NCBI RefSeq assembly: GCF_000341085.1
Contig: NZ_ANBA01000020.1
Location: forward strand, 1 to 64,000
Reading direction: 5' to 3'
DNA: 64,000 nt
Source: Nocardiopsis ganjiahuensis DSM 45031
GTDB lineage: Bacteria; Actinomycetota; Actinomycetes; Streptosporangiales; Streptosporangiaceae
Under the pieces are notes generated by a model. It saw only the letters and a program-made list of their open reading frames with translations, did no database searches and was not told where the DNA came from. The translations under genes and the position numbers were made by a program. Numbering within the stretch: the first letter of the stretch is position 1; the number at the start of each line of letters is the position of its first letter. Positions 23,276-32,339 of the stretch are shown in pieces.

Positions 23276-24197
23276 GGGGCACGCCCTGCTTTCTCGGTCG
23301 GGGTGGGACGGTCGGGGTGAACGAGACGCGCACGCGTGCGTGCGGGGGCGCCTCGGCCGGTTCGAGGGGGTGGGCGCCGAGGGCGAGGGCGCCGTCGAGG
23401 GCGGGATCGGGGACGCCCGCCAGGTCCTCGGTCGGCGGGCGGATACGCACGCGGGTTCCGGCGAACAGGGGGCGCAGGCCCCGGTGCTCGACCTCGGTGA
23501 CGGTGTGCCCGGGGTGGTCCAGGCGCACGGTCTCGAGCATGGCCAGGGCGCTGAGCGGGCCGTGGACGACCAGCCCGGGGTAGCCCTCGACACCGGTCAC
23601 GTAGGGGTGGTCGTAGTGGATGCGGTGCGGGTTGGAGGTGGCGGCGCTGAACCGCATGAGCACGGTGGGGTCGGTGCGCAGTTCCCACTCGTCGCCGACG
23701 CGGGAGAGCACCTCGGTGACGTGCTCGGACCCGGATGCGGGGACCAGCGGCGCAGCGGGCGCACCCGGCGGCCGGAACACGAAGTCCTGCCGTTCGGTGA
23801 GGGCGAGTCCGCCGCTGGAGTCGAACAGCTCCGTGTGCGTCGCGGCGGTGAGCAGGGTGCCGGAGCGCCCCTGTCGGGGCACGAAGTCCTCCACCCGGGT
23901 GCGGCGGCGGACGGTGGAGCCGACCGTGATCGTCCGGTGCAGCCGCACCGTCCCTCCCCCGAACATGCGGCGCGGGAACTCCGCGGGCGGGTCGAGCGCG
24001 CCGCCGCGGGGGTGGCCGTCGGGGCGGATGTCCGCCGAGGCGGGCCACCGGGACAGCGCGGCCCAGTGCCACAGCGGCGGCAGCACGTCGCCGGGCCCGG
24101 GAGCGGGCAGGCCGTCGTCGAACAGGGCGGCGAGCGCGGCGACGCGTCCGGGGTCGACGACGAGCTCGTCGGTGGTCTCGGTGGTGCCTCGGTCCAT
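23268..24197 (-). CDS. MaoC/HTD2-like acyl-CoA dehydratase (mesaconyl-C4-CoA-hydratase type)
   Basis: The 309-residue protein fits the two-hotdog HTD2 type. The N-terminal part has PPLWHWAALSRWP and GGALDPPAEFPRRMFGG. The C-terminal part has FSAATSNPHRIHYDHPYV, with the hydratase Asn/His residues, and GLVVHGPLSALAMLE. It would add or remove water at a 2-enoyl-CoA. It starts right against the remnant SDR gene and overlaps the thiolase gene by 8 bases. Together with the dehydrogenase and thiolase it could give three of the four beta-oxidation steps. The missing 3-hydroxyacyl-CoA dehydrogenase may be the deleted SDR. Confidence 0.85.
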   Translation of the reverse strand: MDRGTTETTDELVVDPGRVAALAALFDDGLPAPGPGDVLPPLWHWAALSRWPASADIRPDGHPRGGALDPPAEFPRRMFGGGTVRLHRTITVGSTVRRRTRVEDFVPRQGRSGTLLTAATHTELFDSSGGLALTERQDFVFRPPGAPAAPLVPASGSEHVTEVLSRVGDEWELRTDPTVLMRFSAATSNPHRIHYDHPYVTGVEGYPGLVVHGPLSALAMLETVRLDHPGHTVTEVEHRGLRPLFAGTRVRIRPPTEDLAGVPDPALDGALALGAHPLEPAEAPPHARVRVSFTPTVPPRPRKQGVPHA

Positions 24198-24428
24198 CTA
24201 CATGAGCCTTCCGCCGGTGACCTCCGCGACCGTTCCGGTCATGCAGGAGGACATGTGCGAAGCGTAGAAGGTGCAGACCGAGGCGATCTCGTCGGGCTCT
24301 CCGGCCCGGCCCAGGGGGACCTCCGCCGTCTTCTGGTCCCAGGCCCTCTGCGGCATGGCCTCGGTGGCCAGGCCGATGCCCCGGGCTCCCCCGGTGACGA
24401 CCGCGGTGCGGCCCCGCGACAGCGTCAT
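24198..24428 (-). pseudogene. SDR (3-oxoacyl reductase-like) with large internal deletion
   Basis: The 76-codon frame begins like a short-chain dehydrogenase (GRTAVVTGGARGIGLAT, cofactor motif TGGARGIG). It then jumps directly to the family's C-terminal part (PLGRAGEPDEIASVCTFYAS and TGTVAEVTGG). About 170 central residues, including the catalytic Ser-Tyr-Lys, are missing, and the join at about residue 19 is in frame. Translation signals and the 4-base overlap with the CoA-transferase gene are kept, so it may still be made, but it cannot be an active reductase. It fills the operon slot expected for a hydroxyacyl-CoA dehydrogenase. Confidence 0.8.
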
Positions 24429-25699
24429 GGCGACCCCTTCTTCTCGGGTTCTCGGAGGTGGGCGGGGGTGCCGGCGGCGTCGGTCAGCGCTTCGTCGGCG
24501 TGCTCCCCGGACGGTCCGCACTCCTCGGACAGTCCGAGTTCGGCGAGGATCGCGTCGGTCTGCTCACCCAGGGCGGGGACCGGGTCCATCCGCAGTTCGA
24601 CGTCGGCGAAGGTCATCGGCGGCAGGACGGCGCGGATGTCGCCGTTCTCCGTGCCGACGGTGCGCCAGCGGTCGCGCTCGGACAGCTGGGGGTGCTCGAC
24701 CACGTCGGAGAGCTGGTTGAGGCGGGCGGCGGGGACACCCGCCTCGGCCAGGCGTTCGTCCAGTTCGGCGGTGGTCCAGCGCTCGGTGTGACCGGCCACG
24801 TAGGCGTCGCACTCGGCGCGGTGGCGCACCCGCTCCAGGTTCGTGTGGAACCGGGGGTCGTCGGCGTACTGCGCCTCACCGAAGACCTCGCCGACCAGAG
24901 CCCGCCACCCGCGGTCGTTCTGGACACCGATGAGGATGTCGCCGTCCTTGGTGGGGTAGGCGTCGTAGGGGGCGATGGAGGCGTGGCTCAGTCCCATGCG
25001 GGGGATCTGCCGGTCGGCGTACATCTGCATGTACAGGGCGTGGCCCATCCACTCCACCGCCGAGTCGAACATGGACACGTCCACCGTGGCGCCCTCGCCG
25101 GTGCGCTCGCGCCGGAAGAGGGCCGACACCACGGACACGGCGGCGTAGAGACCGGTGGCGATGTCGGCGTTGGGCACCCCCGTCTTGGTGGGGGTGTCAG
25201 GGGTACCGGTCACCGAGATCATCCCGGACTCGGCCTGGACCAGCATGTCGTAGGCCTTGCGGGTGGCCCTGGGGCCGGCGGTGCCGTAGCCGGAGAGGTT
25301 GACCGCGACCAGCCCGGGGTTGGTCTCGCGCAGGGTCCGCGGGCCCAGGCCCAGGCGTTCGACCGCTCCGGGGGCGGCGTTCTGCACGAACACGTCGGCC
25401 CGGTCGATGAGGGCCCGGGCCACGCGGCGGCCCCGCTCGGACTTGAGGTCGACGGCCAGGGACTCCTTGGAGCGGTTGAGCCACACGAAGTGCGAGGCCA
25501 GGCCGTGCACGGCGTCGTCGTAGCTGCGGGCGAAGTCGCCCTCCCCCGGGCGTTCCAGCTTGACGACGCGGGCGCCGAGGTCGGCCAGGTGGCGGGTGGC
25601 GATGGGGCCCGCCACCGCCTGTTCGAGCGAGACCACCAGCACCCCTGCCAGGGGCAGGTCCCCGCCGGTGGGGGCGGGGGCCGGAGCGGGGGCGCTCAC
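24425..25699 (-). CDS. CaiB/BaiF family CoA transferase
   Basis: The 424-residue protein has the class III CoA-transferase pattern: GVLVVSLEQAVAGPIATRHLADLGARVVKLE (about 19-49), WLNRSKESLAVDLKSERGR, and GGV-type C-terminal region VPAARLNQLSDVVEHPQL. The catalytic Asp would be in VNLSGYG...KAYDMLVQAESG (D of YDMLVQA). It would activate an organic acid by transferring CoA from another thioester. It overlaps the upstream acyl-CoA dehydrogenase and the downstream SDR remnant by 4 bases each. The last ~30 residues are a divergent hydrophilic tail. Confidence 0.9.
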   Translation of the reverse strand: MSAPAPAPAPTGGDLPLAGVLVVSLEQAVAGPIATRHLADLGARVVKLERPGEGDFARSYDDAVHGLASHFVWLNRSKESLAVDLKSERGRRVARALIDRADVFVQNAAPGAVERLGLGPRTLRETNPGLVAVNLSGYGTAGPRATRKAYDMLVQAESGMISVTGTPDTPTKTGVPNADIATGLYAAVSVVSALFRRERTGEGATVDVSMFDSAVEWMGHALYMQMYADRQIPRMGLSHASIAPYDAYPTKDGDILIGVQNDRGWRALVGEVFGEAQYADDPRFHTNLERVRHRAECDAYVAGHTERWTTAELDERLAEAGVPAARLNQLSDVVEHPQLSERDRWRTVGTENGDIRAVLPPMTFADVELRMDPVPALGEQTDAILAELGLSEECGPSGEHADEALTDAAGTPAHLREPEKKGSP

Positions 25700-26871
25700 C
25701 GGAGCCCCGCCTTCTCCTGGCGGACCAGGCCGCCGCCGATGATGAGCCGCTGGATCTCGCTGGTGCCCTCGTACAGGCGCAGCAGGCGCACCTCGCGGTA
25801 GATGCGCTCCACGGGGACCTCGCGCATGTATCCCGCGCCGCCGTGCACCTGGACGGCGAGGTCGGCGACCCTGCCGACCATCTCGGTGCAGTAGAGCTTG
25901 GCCACGGACGGCGCGATGCGGCGGTCCTCTCCGCTGACGTACTTGGCGGCGGCGTCGCGGACCAGCGCGCGGCCGGCCTCGACGCCGGTGTACTGGTCGG
26001 CGAGCATGGCCTGGACCAGCTGGTGGTCGCCGATGGGCACCCCGCCCTGGGTGTTGGCGGCGGCGTAGGACACCGACTCGTCCAGGGCGCGCCGGGCGGT
26101 GCCGACCGACAGCGCGGCGATGTGCACGCGGCCCCGGGCCAGGGAGCTCATGGCCGCCTTGTAGCCGACCTTCTCGTCCCCGCCGACCAGCGCGTCCTCG
26201 CCGACCCGCACCGAGTCGAAGGTGACGTCGGCGGTCCAGGCGCCCTCCTGGCCCATCTTGGCGTCCTTGGGCCCCACGGTGACGCCGGGGGCGTCGGCGG
26301 GCACGAGGAACACGGCGATGCCGTTGCCGTCGGGGCCGGGCTCGCGGGTGCGGGCGAAGACCACGAACAGACCGGCGAGCGGGGCGTTGGTGATGAACTG
26401 CTTGCGGCCGTCGAGGATCCAGTCGGAGCCGTCGCGGACCGCCTTGGTGCGCAGACCCGCGGGGTTGGAGCCCGCGCCGGGTTCGGTGAGCGCGAAGGAG
26501 GCGATCACCTCGCCGGAGGCGATGCCCTCCAGCCAGCGTTCGCGCTGGGCGTCGGTGCCGTAGTTGACCAGTACCTGCCCGGCGATGCCGTTGTTGGTGC
26601 CGAACAGCGACCGCAGGGCCAGCGAGGTGTAGCCGAACTCCATGGCGAGCTCGACGTCCTGGACGAGGTTCAGACCGAGACCGCCCCAGCGCTGGGGGAT
26701 CGCGTACCCGAACAGGCCCATGTCAGCGACGGCCCTGCGGATGTCGTCGGGGATGGCGTCGGTCGCCAGGATCTCGTTCTCACGCGGGACGACCTTCGTG
26801 CGGACGAAGTCGCGTACCTGGGCGTGGATGTCGGTGAAGTCTTCGGCGGTGACCTCGGTCTCGGAACTCAT
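25696..26871 (-). CDS. Acyl-CoA dehydrogenase
   Basis: The enzyme has 391 residues from the chosen ATG at 26871; a GTG two codons upstream is also possible. It shows FALTEPGAGSNPAGL (FAD/acyl-CoA site), VQVHGGAGYMREVPVERIYREVR with flavin contacts, and YEGTSEIQRLIIG, where the Glu is the likely catalytic base. It oxidises an acyl-CoA to the 2-enoyl-CoA using FAD, passing electrons to ETF. It is the first gene of the LysR-controlled operon, with a short leader and no clear Shine-Dalgarno sequence. Confidence 0.93.
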   Translation of the reverse strand: MSSETEVTAEDFTDIHAQVRDFVRTKVVPRENEILATDAIPDDIRRAVADMGLFGYAIPQRWGGLGLNLVQDVELAMEFGYTSLALRSLFGTNNGIAGQVLVNYGTDAQRERWLEGIASGEVIASFALTEPGAGSNPAGLRTKAVRDGSDWILDGRKQFITNAPLAGLFVVFARTREPGPDGNGIAVFLVPADAPGVTVGPKDAKMGQEGAWTADVTFDSVRVGEDALVGGDEKVGYKAAMSSLARGRVHIAALSVGTARRALDESVSYAAANTQGGVPIGDHQLVQAMLADQYTGVEAGRALVRDAAAKYVSGEDRRIAPSVAKLYCTEMVGRVADLAVQVHGGAGYMREVPVERIYREVRLLRLYEGTSEIQRLIIGGGLVRQEKAGLR

Positions 26872-26921
26872 GGTCACGATGATGGCGAACGGCGCTCATA
26901 CGTGTCCAATACCACATGTCT

Positions 26922-26939
26922 CCTGATTATTGCCTCAGG
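26922..26939. promoter_or_regulatory. Candidate LysR binding site
   Basis: CCTGA-N8-TCAGG is an inverted repeat in the 100-base divergent gap between the acyl-CoA dehydrogenase operon and the lysR gene. This is the expected position for a LysR-type box. The region is AT-rich for this genome. Confidence 0.5.
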
Positions 26940-26974
26940 TGGAACAATCGCCCGAATGGCATAGGTTGCCCTGC

Positions 26975-27895
26975 ATGAACCTGCACCATCTGGAGGCCTT
27001 CCTGGCCGTGGCCGAGGAGCTGCACTTCGGCCGAGCGGCCGAGCGCCTGCACATGGCCCAGCCCCCGCTCACCCGCACCATCAAGCAGCTCGAACGCGAC
27101 CTGGGCGCCCAGCTGTTCGTGCGCACCACGCGTTCGGTGCACCTGACCACGGCGGGGCAGGCGTTGATCGGTCCGGCCAACGACGTGCTGGAGGGCTGCC
27201 GGGTGGCGCGCAGCGCGGTCCGGGCGGCCGGGGAGGGCGAGACCGGCCTGGTGCGGCTGGGGTTCGCCGGCCCGTCCTCGCACCTGCTGGTGGGCGACCT
27301 GAGCCGACTGGTGCGCCAGCGGCGTCCCGGCATCGAGCTGCGGCTGCGCAGCACCACCTACGCCAACGAGGCGCTGCGCTCGGTGATCGACGGCGAGTTG
27401 GACCTGGCACTGGTGCGGTGGAGCGTGCGGCCGCCGGAGATCGCGCAGCGGGTCGTGGCCGAGGAGCACTACGTACTGGTGGTCCCCGAACACCACCCGC
27501 TGGCCGAACGGGAGACGGTGAGCATCGCCGAGTGCCGGGACGAGCCGTTCGTGGCGCTGCCCGCGGCCCCCGGGTCGACCGTGCGCGAGACGTTCATCCG
27601 CGCCGCCTACGAGGCGGGGTTCTCCCCCGACATCGTCCAGGTCGCCTCGGACTCGTGGACGCTGATGGCACTGGTGGGAGCCGGGGTCGGGCTGAACTTC
27701 ACACTGGACACCGCGGTCGCCAACGTGCCCCGGGACCGGATCCGCCTGGTGCGGTTGGCGGAGGAGTTCTCCCCCTCCTACGCGCGCCTGGCCTGGCGCC
27801 GCGACGCGGTGAGTCCCGCCCTGCGCGAGGTCCTGCTGGCCTCCGAGGAGGCCCTGCCCACCCCGGAGCACCTGGTGGGCGTGGACGTGCCCTGA
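26975..27895 (+). CDS. LysR-family transcriptional regulator
   Basis: The 306-residue protein begins MNLHHLEAFLAVAEELHFG and has the LysR helix-turn-helix (RAAERLHMAQPPLTRTIKQLE, described as about 18-38), then LFVRTTRSVHLTTAG. The C-terminal effector domain includes LPAAPGSTVRETF. I chose the ATG at 26975, where family similarity starts. It is divergent from the five-gene acyl-CoA operon and very probably activates it in response to the acid or its CoA ester. Confidence 0.92.
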   Translation: MNLHHLEAFLAVAEELHFGRAAERLHMAQPPLTRTIKQLERDLGAQLFVRTTRSVHLTTAGQALIGPANDVLEGCRVARSAVRAAGEGETGLVRLGFAGPSSHLLVGDLSRLVRQRRPGIELRLRSTTYANEALRSVIDGELDLALVRWSVRPPEIAQRVVAEEHYVLVVPEHHPLAERETVSIAECRDEPFVALPAAPGSTVRETFIRAAYEAGFSPDIVQVASDSWTLMALVGAGVGLNFTLDTAVANVPRDRIRLVRLAEEFSPSYARLAWRRDAVSPALREVLLASEEALPTPEHLVGVDVP

Positions 27896-27935
27896 GTCCG
27901 GCCGCCCTCGCGGGGCGGGCCGCGGACACCGCCCG

Positions 27936-28892
27936 TCAGAGGGCGGCGGTCTTGACCAGGCCGAGCTGGGAGACCGAGACCAGGTGCCTGCCGTCGGCGT
28001 CGAAGACCTCGCCGGTGCCCAGGGCGCGGCCGTGGGAGACCGCCTCCACCCGCGCGTCGAACTGGTGCCAGCGGGACAGGTCCGGCTGGTCGTGGAACGC
28101 GAGCGCGTGGGTCAGGCTCAGGATCCGGCTGCCGGGTTCGTGGCGGGCCGATCCGAGCACCCGGAAGGCGTCCTCGACGATGCTCATGTCGGTGGTGTAG
28201 GCGACCAGCCCGGCGCGGAGCAGGTGGTCGTCCGGCAGGGGCACGGTGGCGCGGATCCACACGCTCTGCCCGCCCCCGGCGGCGGGGTCGACGTGTTCGG
28301 CGAGGAAGGGCGGGGTGGCGAACGGGCGGAAGTGGACCGGGCGCTCCTCCCGCCACCAGGCGGGGATCCGCTCGTCGGCACCGAACCGTTCGGACAGGTC
28401 CGTGAGGGACTCGGGGTCCCCCGCGGGCCGGGGCCGCAGTGCCCCGTGGGAGGGCAGGTCGGCGCGGGTGAGGGCCCAGCGGGTGGTGGCGCTGAACAGC
28501 TCGCGCCCGTCGGCGGCGCGCAGAGTACTCCTGCGGGTGGACAGGGAGGCGGCGTCGGAGACACGGGCCACCTCCCACACCAGGTCGTCGTCGGTGGGCA
28601 CCCCGCCGACGAAGTCCGCCTGCAGGCTGATGACCCGTTGGGCGCCGAGTGCGGTGCGCCCTGCGACGACCAGTGCCTGGGCGAGCAGCAGTCCGCCGAA
28701 GAGCCGGTCGCCCGGGGACCGTTGGACCCCGCCGCGCCAGCGGGACAGCTCGGCGCCGGGGTCGGTGAGCGGGGTCGGCTCCAGGAGTCGCAGCACCTCA
28801 CCGAGGGTGACGCCGCCCGGTGCCGCGGGGGCGGCGGGGGCATCGGAAACGGGGCGCGGTGTTCTCGGGGAGAAAGGGGTCTTCGGGGTCAC
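27936..28892 (-). CDS. Acyl-CoA thioesterase II (TesB-like)
   Basis: The 318-residue protein is a double-hotdog thioesterase: GDRLFGGLLLAQALVVAGRT and LQADFVGG in the first half; WIRATVPLPDD, LVAYTTDMSIVEDA and LTHALAFHDQPD in the second, where the catalytic Asp sits. It hydrolyses acyl-CoA to free acid and CoA. The start is uncertain; GTG at 28892 is the best fit, after which a Pro/Ala-rich 27-residue leader precedes the fold. It converges on the lysR gene and may release products of the neighbouring acyl-CoA route, though it is not in that operon. Confidence 0.85.
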   Translation of the reverse strand: MTPKTPFSPRTPRPVSDAPAAPAAPGGVTLGEVLRLLEPTPLTDPGAELSRWRGGVQRSPGDRLFGGLLLAQALVVAGRTALGAQRVISLQADFVGGVPTDDDLVWEVARVSDAASLSTRRSTLRAADGRELFSATTRWALTRADLPSHGALRPRPAGDPESLTDLSERFGADERIPAWWREERPVHFRPFATPPFLAEHVDPAAGGGQSVWIRATVPLPDDHLLRAGLVAYTTDMSIVEDAFRVLGSARHEPGSRILSLTHALAFHDQPDLSRWHQFDARVEAVSHGRALGTGEVFDADGRHLVSVSQLGLVKTAAL

Positions 28893-29064
28893 AGGCCCAT
28901 CATGCCCGGAAATTCTTGCCCTGAGTCCATTGCAGAGCGCTGATTGATGCCATCCGGGTATCAGTGGCCGGGTGACAAAGTATTGGAAATATGCGCGGAC
29001 CTGCGGGCACAGTGATCCAGGACACAGGGGGTTCTCCTGAGTCGATGCCCTGGAGGAAGACATC

Positions 29065-30264
29065 ATGAGAAAGCCCGCCGCCCGTGCTCGGCGGAGCGCC
29101 GCGGCAGCCGTCCTCACGGCCGTGCTCGCCGCCACCGGCTGCACGGCCGCCGACGAACTCGACGAGGAGGGTCGCCTCCGCCAGATCGTCTGGACCACGT
29201 ACGGCACCGGCACCTCGACCTACGCCGACGTCGCCGCGGTGGCCGACGCCATCACCACCCACGAGGGCACCCCGGTCCGGGTCATCACCTCGGACACCGG
29301 TATCGGGCGGCTGGCGCCCCTGCGTGAGGGCCCCGCCCACTTCTCCCGCACCGGGGACGAGTACATCTACGCGTTCGAGGGGGAGGAGGACTTCACCAGC
29401 GAACTGTGGGGGCCCCAGGACGTCCGCGTGGTCTGGGCGCCGGTCGCCCCGCACGGCCTGCTGGTCCCCGACGACTCCGGCATCGAGACCTACGAGGACC
29501 TGCGCGGCTCCGACTTCCCCTACATCACCGCCAACCCGTCGGTGAACAACAAGCTCGGGGCCTTCCTCGCCTACGGCGGGCTGACCTGGGACGACGTCAA
29601 CCCGGTGGAGGTGGGGTACGGCGAGCAGCCGGGCGCCATGCAGTCCGGGCGGCTCGACGTGCTCTTCCACCAGGTCCACGGCTCCTCCCTGTACGAACTG
29701 GAGGCGGCCTTCCCCATCCGCTGGCTCAGCATGGACGACCCCTCCCCCGAGGCGGCCCAGCGCGTCACCGACCTGGCCCCCGCGGTGGAGATCGGTGAGT
29801 TCACCGGCGCTCCCGGCCAGGACGAGGGACAGAGCGACCGCGGGATGCTCTACACCCTCCCCGTCGTCACCTACGCCGACACCGACCCCGAGATCGTCTA
29901 CGACATGGTCCGCAGCCTGGTCGACCAGTTCGAGCACTACGAGGACTCCACCGCGACCCTCCCCTCGTGGTCCGAGGACGCGGTGCTCGCCGCCCCCAAG
30001 CAGGTGCCCTTCCACGAGGGGCTCATCCGCTTCCTGGAGGAGGAGGGCGCCTGGCCCGAGGACGCCGCGCGGCTCAACGGCGAGCTCCTGGAACGGGGCG
30101 AGACCCTGCGGGAGCTGTGGCCGCGCGCGGTGGAGTCCGACGACCGCGCCGCCACATGGAACGAGCTCAAGGCCGACGTCCCCGTCCCCGACCCCCTCCT
30201 CTCCGACGCCTCACAGGACGGCCCCGGATCCGAGGACGAGACCCCCGAGAGCGAGGGCCGATGA
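29065..30264 (+). CDS. TAXI-family TRAP transporter solute-binding lipoprotein
   Basis: The 399-residue protein has a signal peptide with a lipobox (LAATGC, Cys near 26). Then comes the TAXI pattern: YGTGTSTYADVAAVADAI near the start, FLAYGGLTWDDVNPVEVGY and GRLDVLFHQVHG in the middle. The C-terminal ~25 residues are acidic and low-complexity. It would capture a carboxylate outside the membrane and hand it to the fused permease encoded next (ATGA overlap of 4 bases). GGAGGAAGACATC precedes the ATG. Real ligand unknown; dicarboxylates and glutamate-like acids are known for the family. Confidence 0.88.
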   Translation: MRKPAARARRSAAAAVLTAVLAATGCTAADELDEEGRLRQIVWTTYGTGTSTYADVAAVADAITTHEGTPVRVITSDTGIGRLAPLREGPAHFSRTGDEYIYAFEGEEDFTSELWGPQDVRVVWAPVAPHGLLVPDDSGIETYEDLRGSDFPYITANPSVNNKLGAFLAYGGLTWDDVNPVEVGYGEQPGAMQSGRLDVLFHQVHGSSLYELEAAFPIRWLSMDDPSPEAAQRVTDLAPAVEIGEFTGAPGQDEGQSDRGMLYTLPVVTYADTDPEIVYDMVRSLVDQFEHYEDSTATLPSWSEDAVLAAPKQVPFHEGLIRFLEEEGAWPEDAARLNGELLERGETLRELWPRAVESDDRAATWNELKADVPVPDPLLSDASQDGPGSEDETPESEGR

Positions 30265-32282
30265 AGCAGCCCGCCGGCCCGACCACCGTGCCCGCCGTGC
30301 CCGAGAACCCCGCTCCCGGAGCCGAGAGCGCCCCGCCGACGGTTCCCCCGACGCGCTGCGGCCCCGCCTGGCGCGGTGTCGTCGTCGCTCTGACCTGCCT
30401 CGGCATCCTCCTCACGCTCAGCCAGGTCTTCTACTGGAACCCGTTCGGCCGCACCCTGCTCATCAACGAGTTCCTCTACCTGGTCCTGGCCTGCTTCCTG
30501 CCCGTCGTCTTCATCGTCTTCCCCGTCGGGAAGAGGCACGGGCGCGACCGGGTCCCCGCCTACGACGCCGTCCTCGCGACGACCGTGGTCGCCGTCAACT
30601 CCTACTTCGCCCTGCACGGCGAGCGCATCCTCACCGAGGGCTGGGACTACGTCGCCCCTCCCCTGGCCGTGGCCGCCGCCTACGTGCAGTGGGCGCTGGT
30701 CCTGGAGGCGCTGCGCCGCACCGCCGGCCTCGTCGTCACCGGCATCGCCGCGGCCTTCTCGCTCTACCCGCTGATCGCGGGCGGCATCCCCTTCGCGCTC
30801 CTGGAGGGCATCCAGTACGACTTCGTCGGCCTGGCGCAGATGCACACCATGGGCGCGGAGTCCGTGCTGGGGCTGCCCCTGCAGACCGCCGCGAGCATCC
30901 TCGTCGGGTTCCTGCTGTTCGGCGTGGTGCTCCAGCACACGGGCGGTGCCGCGTTCTTCTACGACTTCGCCCAGTCCGTCTTCGGCACGTCCCGCGGCGG
31001 CTCGGCGAAGGTGTCCGTGGCCAGTTCCGCGACGCTCGGCATGATGAGCGGCAGCGCGGTGTCCAACGTGCTCACCACCGGCCCCATGACCATCCCCGCG
31101 ATGAAGCGGGCCGGGTTCACCGGCCGCTACGCCGCCGGGGTGGAGGCCACCGCCTCCTCAGGCGGATCCGTCACCCCGCCGATCATGGGCACCGCCGCCT
31201 TCCTCATGGTGTCGTTCCTGGGAGTCCCCTACTCCGAGATCGCCCTGGCCGCGGCCATCCCGGCCCTGCTGTTCTTCCTCGGCATCTACACCCAGGTGGA
31301 CGCCTACGCGGCCAGGAAGCGCCTGCACGGGCTGCCGCGCGCCGACCTGCCCCGCCTGCTGCCCGTGCTGCTGCGCGGGTGGCCGTTCCTGCTGGCCATC
31401 GCCGCGCTGCTGTTCCTGCTGGTGTACCACCACCGCGAGGCGCAGGCGCCGTTCGTCGTCGTGGCCGGGCTGCTGGCCTACGCGATGGTGCGCCGTCGCG
31501 ACCGGCTGGGCGGGCGCCGGGTCACCGACCTGTTCTTCGGGGCGGGCCGCAGCATCGCCGAGATCATCGGCATCATCGCGGGTGTCGGGCTCATCATCGG
31601 CGGACTGTCGATGACCGGGGTGTCGCTGTCCCTGGCCCGGGAGATGGTCCACGCACTGGGCGGTTCGGTGGCGCTGGTCCTCATCGCGGGCGCCGTCACC
31701 TCGTTCGTGCTGGGCATGGGCATGACCGTCTCCGCGGTGTACGTGCTGCTCGCCATCGTCCTGGCCCCCGCCCTGGTGGGCATGGGCATCGACCCGATCG
31801 CCGCGCACCTGTTCGTCATCTACTGGGCGACGGTCTCCTACATCACCCCGCCGGTGGGCCTGGCCGCGTTCGCCGCCGCCGGGATCGCCGGGACCAGACC
31901 CATCCCGACCAGCCTGACCGCGATGCGGCTGGGCGCGGTCAAGTACGTCGTCCCGTTCTGTTTCGTCCTCGACCCCGCACTGGTGGGGCGGGCCGAGCCC
32001 GGCGACATCGTGCTCTCGGTGCTGTTCGCGACCATCGGTGTGGTGGTCATGGGCTCCGCCTTCGAGGGCTACCTGATCGGTGTGGAGCGGACCATGGGGC
32101 CGGTCGTGCGAGGGGTGGCGCTGGTCGCGGGCCTCGCGCTCCTGGTCCCGGGCACGGCCACCGGCCTGGCCGGGCTCGTGGTGGCCGCCGCGGTGGCCCT
32201 GGTGGTCCGGTTCCGCGGATCGCCGCCCGCACCCGGGGCCGAGACGGCGCTGGAGCCTTCCGGGGCCGAGGAGCCGCGGTAG
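30261..32282 (+). CDS. TRAP transporter permease, fused DctQ-DctM type
   Basis: The 673-residue membrane protein has an N-terminal group of about four to five helices (small-subunit-like) and a large DctM-like part of about 12 helices. Conserved phrases are GMMSGSAVSNVLTTGPMTIP, ATASSGGSVTPPIMGTAAFL and ATVSYITPPVGLAAFAAA, all diagnostic of the 4TM/12TM TAXI-TRAP fusion. It uses an ion gradient to import the solute delivered by the upstream binding protein, with which it overlaps by 4 bases. A 13-bp terminator follows. Neighbouring acyl-CoA genes suggest that the solute is an organic acid, by inference only. Confidence 0.92.
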   Translation: MKQPAGPTTVPAVPENPAPGAESAPPTVPPTRCGPAWRGVVVALTCLGILLTLSQVFYWNPFGRTLLINEFLYLVLACFLPVVFIVFPVGKRHGRDRVPAYDAVLATTVVAVNSYFALHGERILTEGWDYVAPPLAVAAAYVQWALVLEALRRTAGLVVTGIAAAFSLYPLIAGGIPFALLEGIQYDFVGLAQMHTMGAESVLGLPLQTAASILVGFLLFGVVLQHTGGAAFFYDFAQSVFGTSRGGSAKVSVASSATLGMMSGSAVSNVLTTGPMTIPAMKRAGFTGRYAAGVEATASSGGSVTPPIMGTAAFLMVSFLGVPYSEIALAAAIPALLFFLGIYTQVDAYAARKRLHGLPRADLPRLLPVLLRGWPFLLAIAALLFLLVYHHREAQAPFVVVAGLLAYAMVRRRDRLGGRRVTDLFFGAGRSIAEIIGIIAGVGLIIGGLSMTGVSLSLAREMVHALGGSVALVLIAGAVTSFVLGMGMTVSAVYVLLAIVLAPALVGMGIDPIAAHLFVIYWATVSYITPPVGLAAFAAAGIAGTRPIPTSLTAMRLGAVKYVVPFCFVLDPALVGRAEPGDIVLSVLFATIGVVVMGSAFEGYLIGVERTMGPVVRGVALVAGLALLVPGTATGLAGLVVAAAVALVVRFRGSPPAPGAETALEPSGAEEPR

Positions 32283-32293
32283 GGATCCGCGGC

Positions 32294-32324
32294 GGGGAGG
32301 GGCCCGCAGGCCGGGCCCCTCCCC
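32294..32324. terminator. Bidirectional terminator
   Basis: GGGGAGGGGCCCG pairs perfectly with CGGGCCCCTCCCC around CAGGC, between the convergent TRAP permease and acyl-CoA dehydrogenase genes. Confidence 0.8.
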
Positions 32325-32339
32325 GGGTTCGGGCACGGG

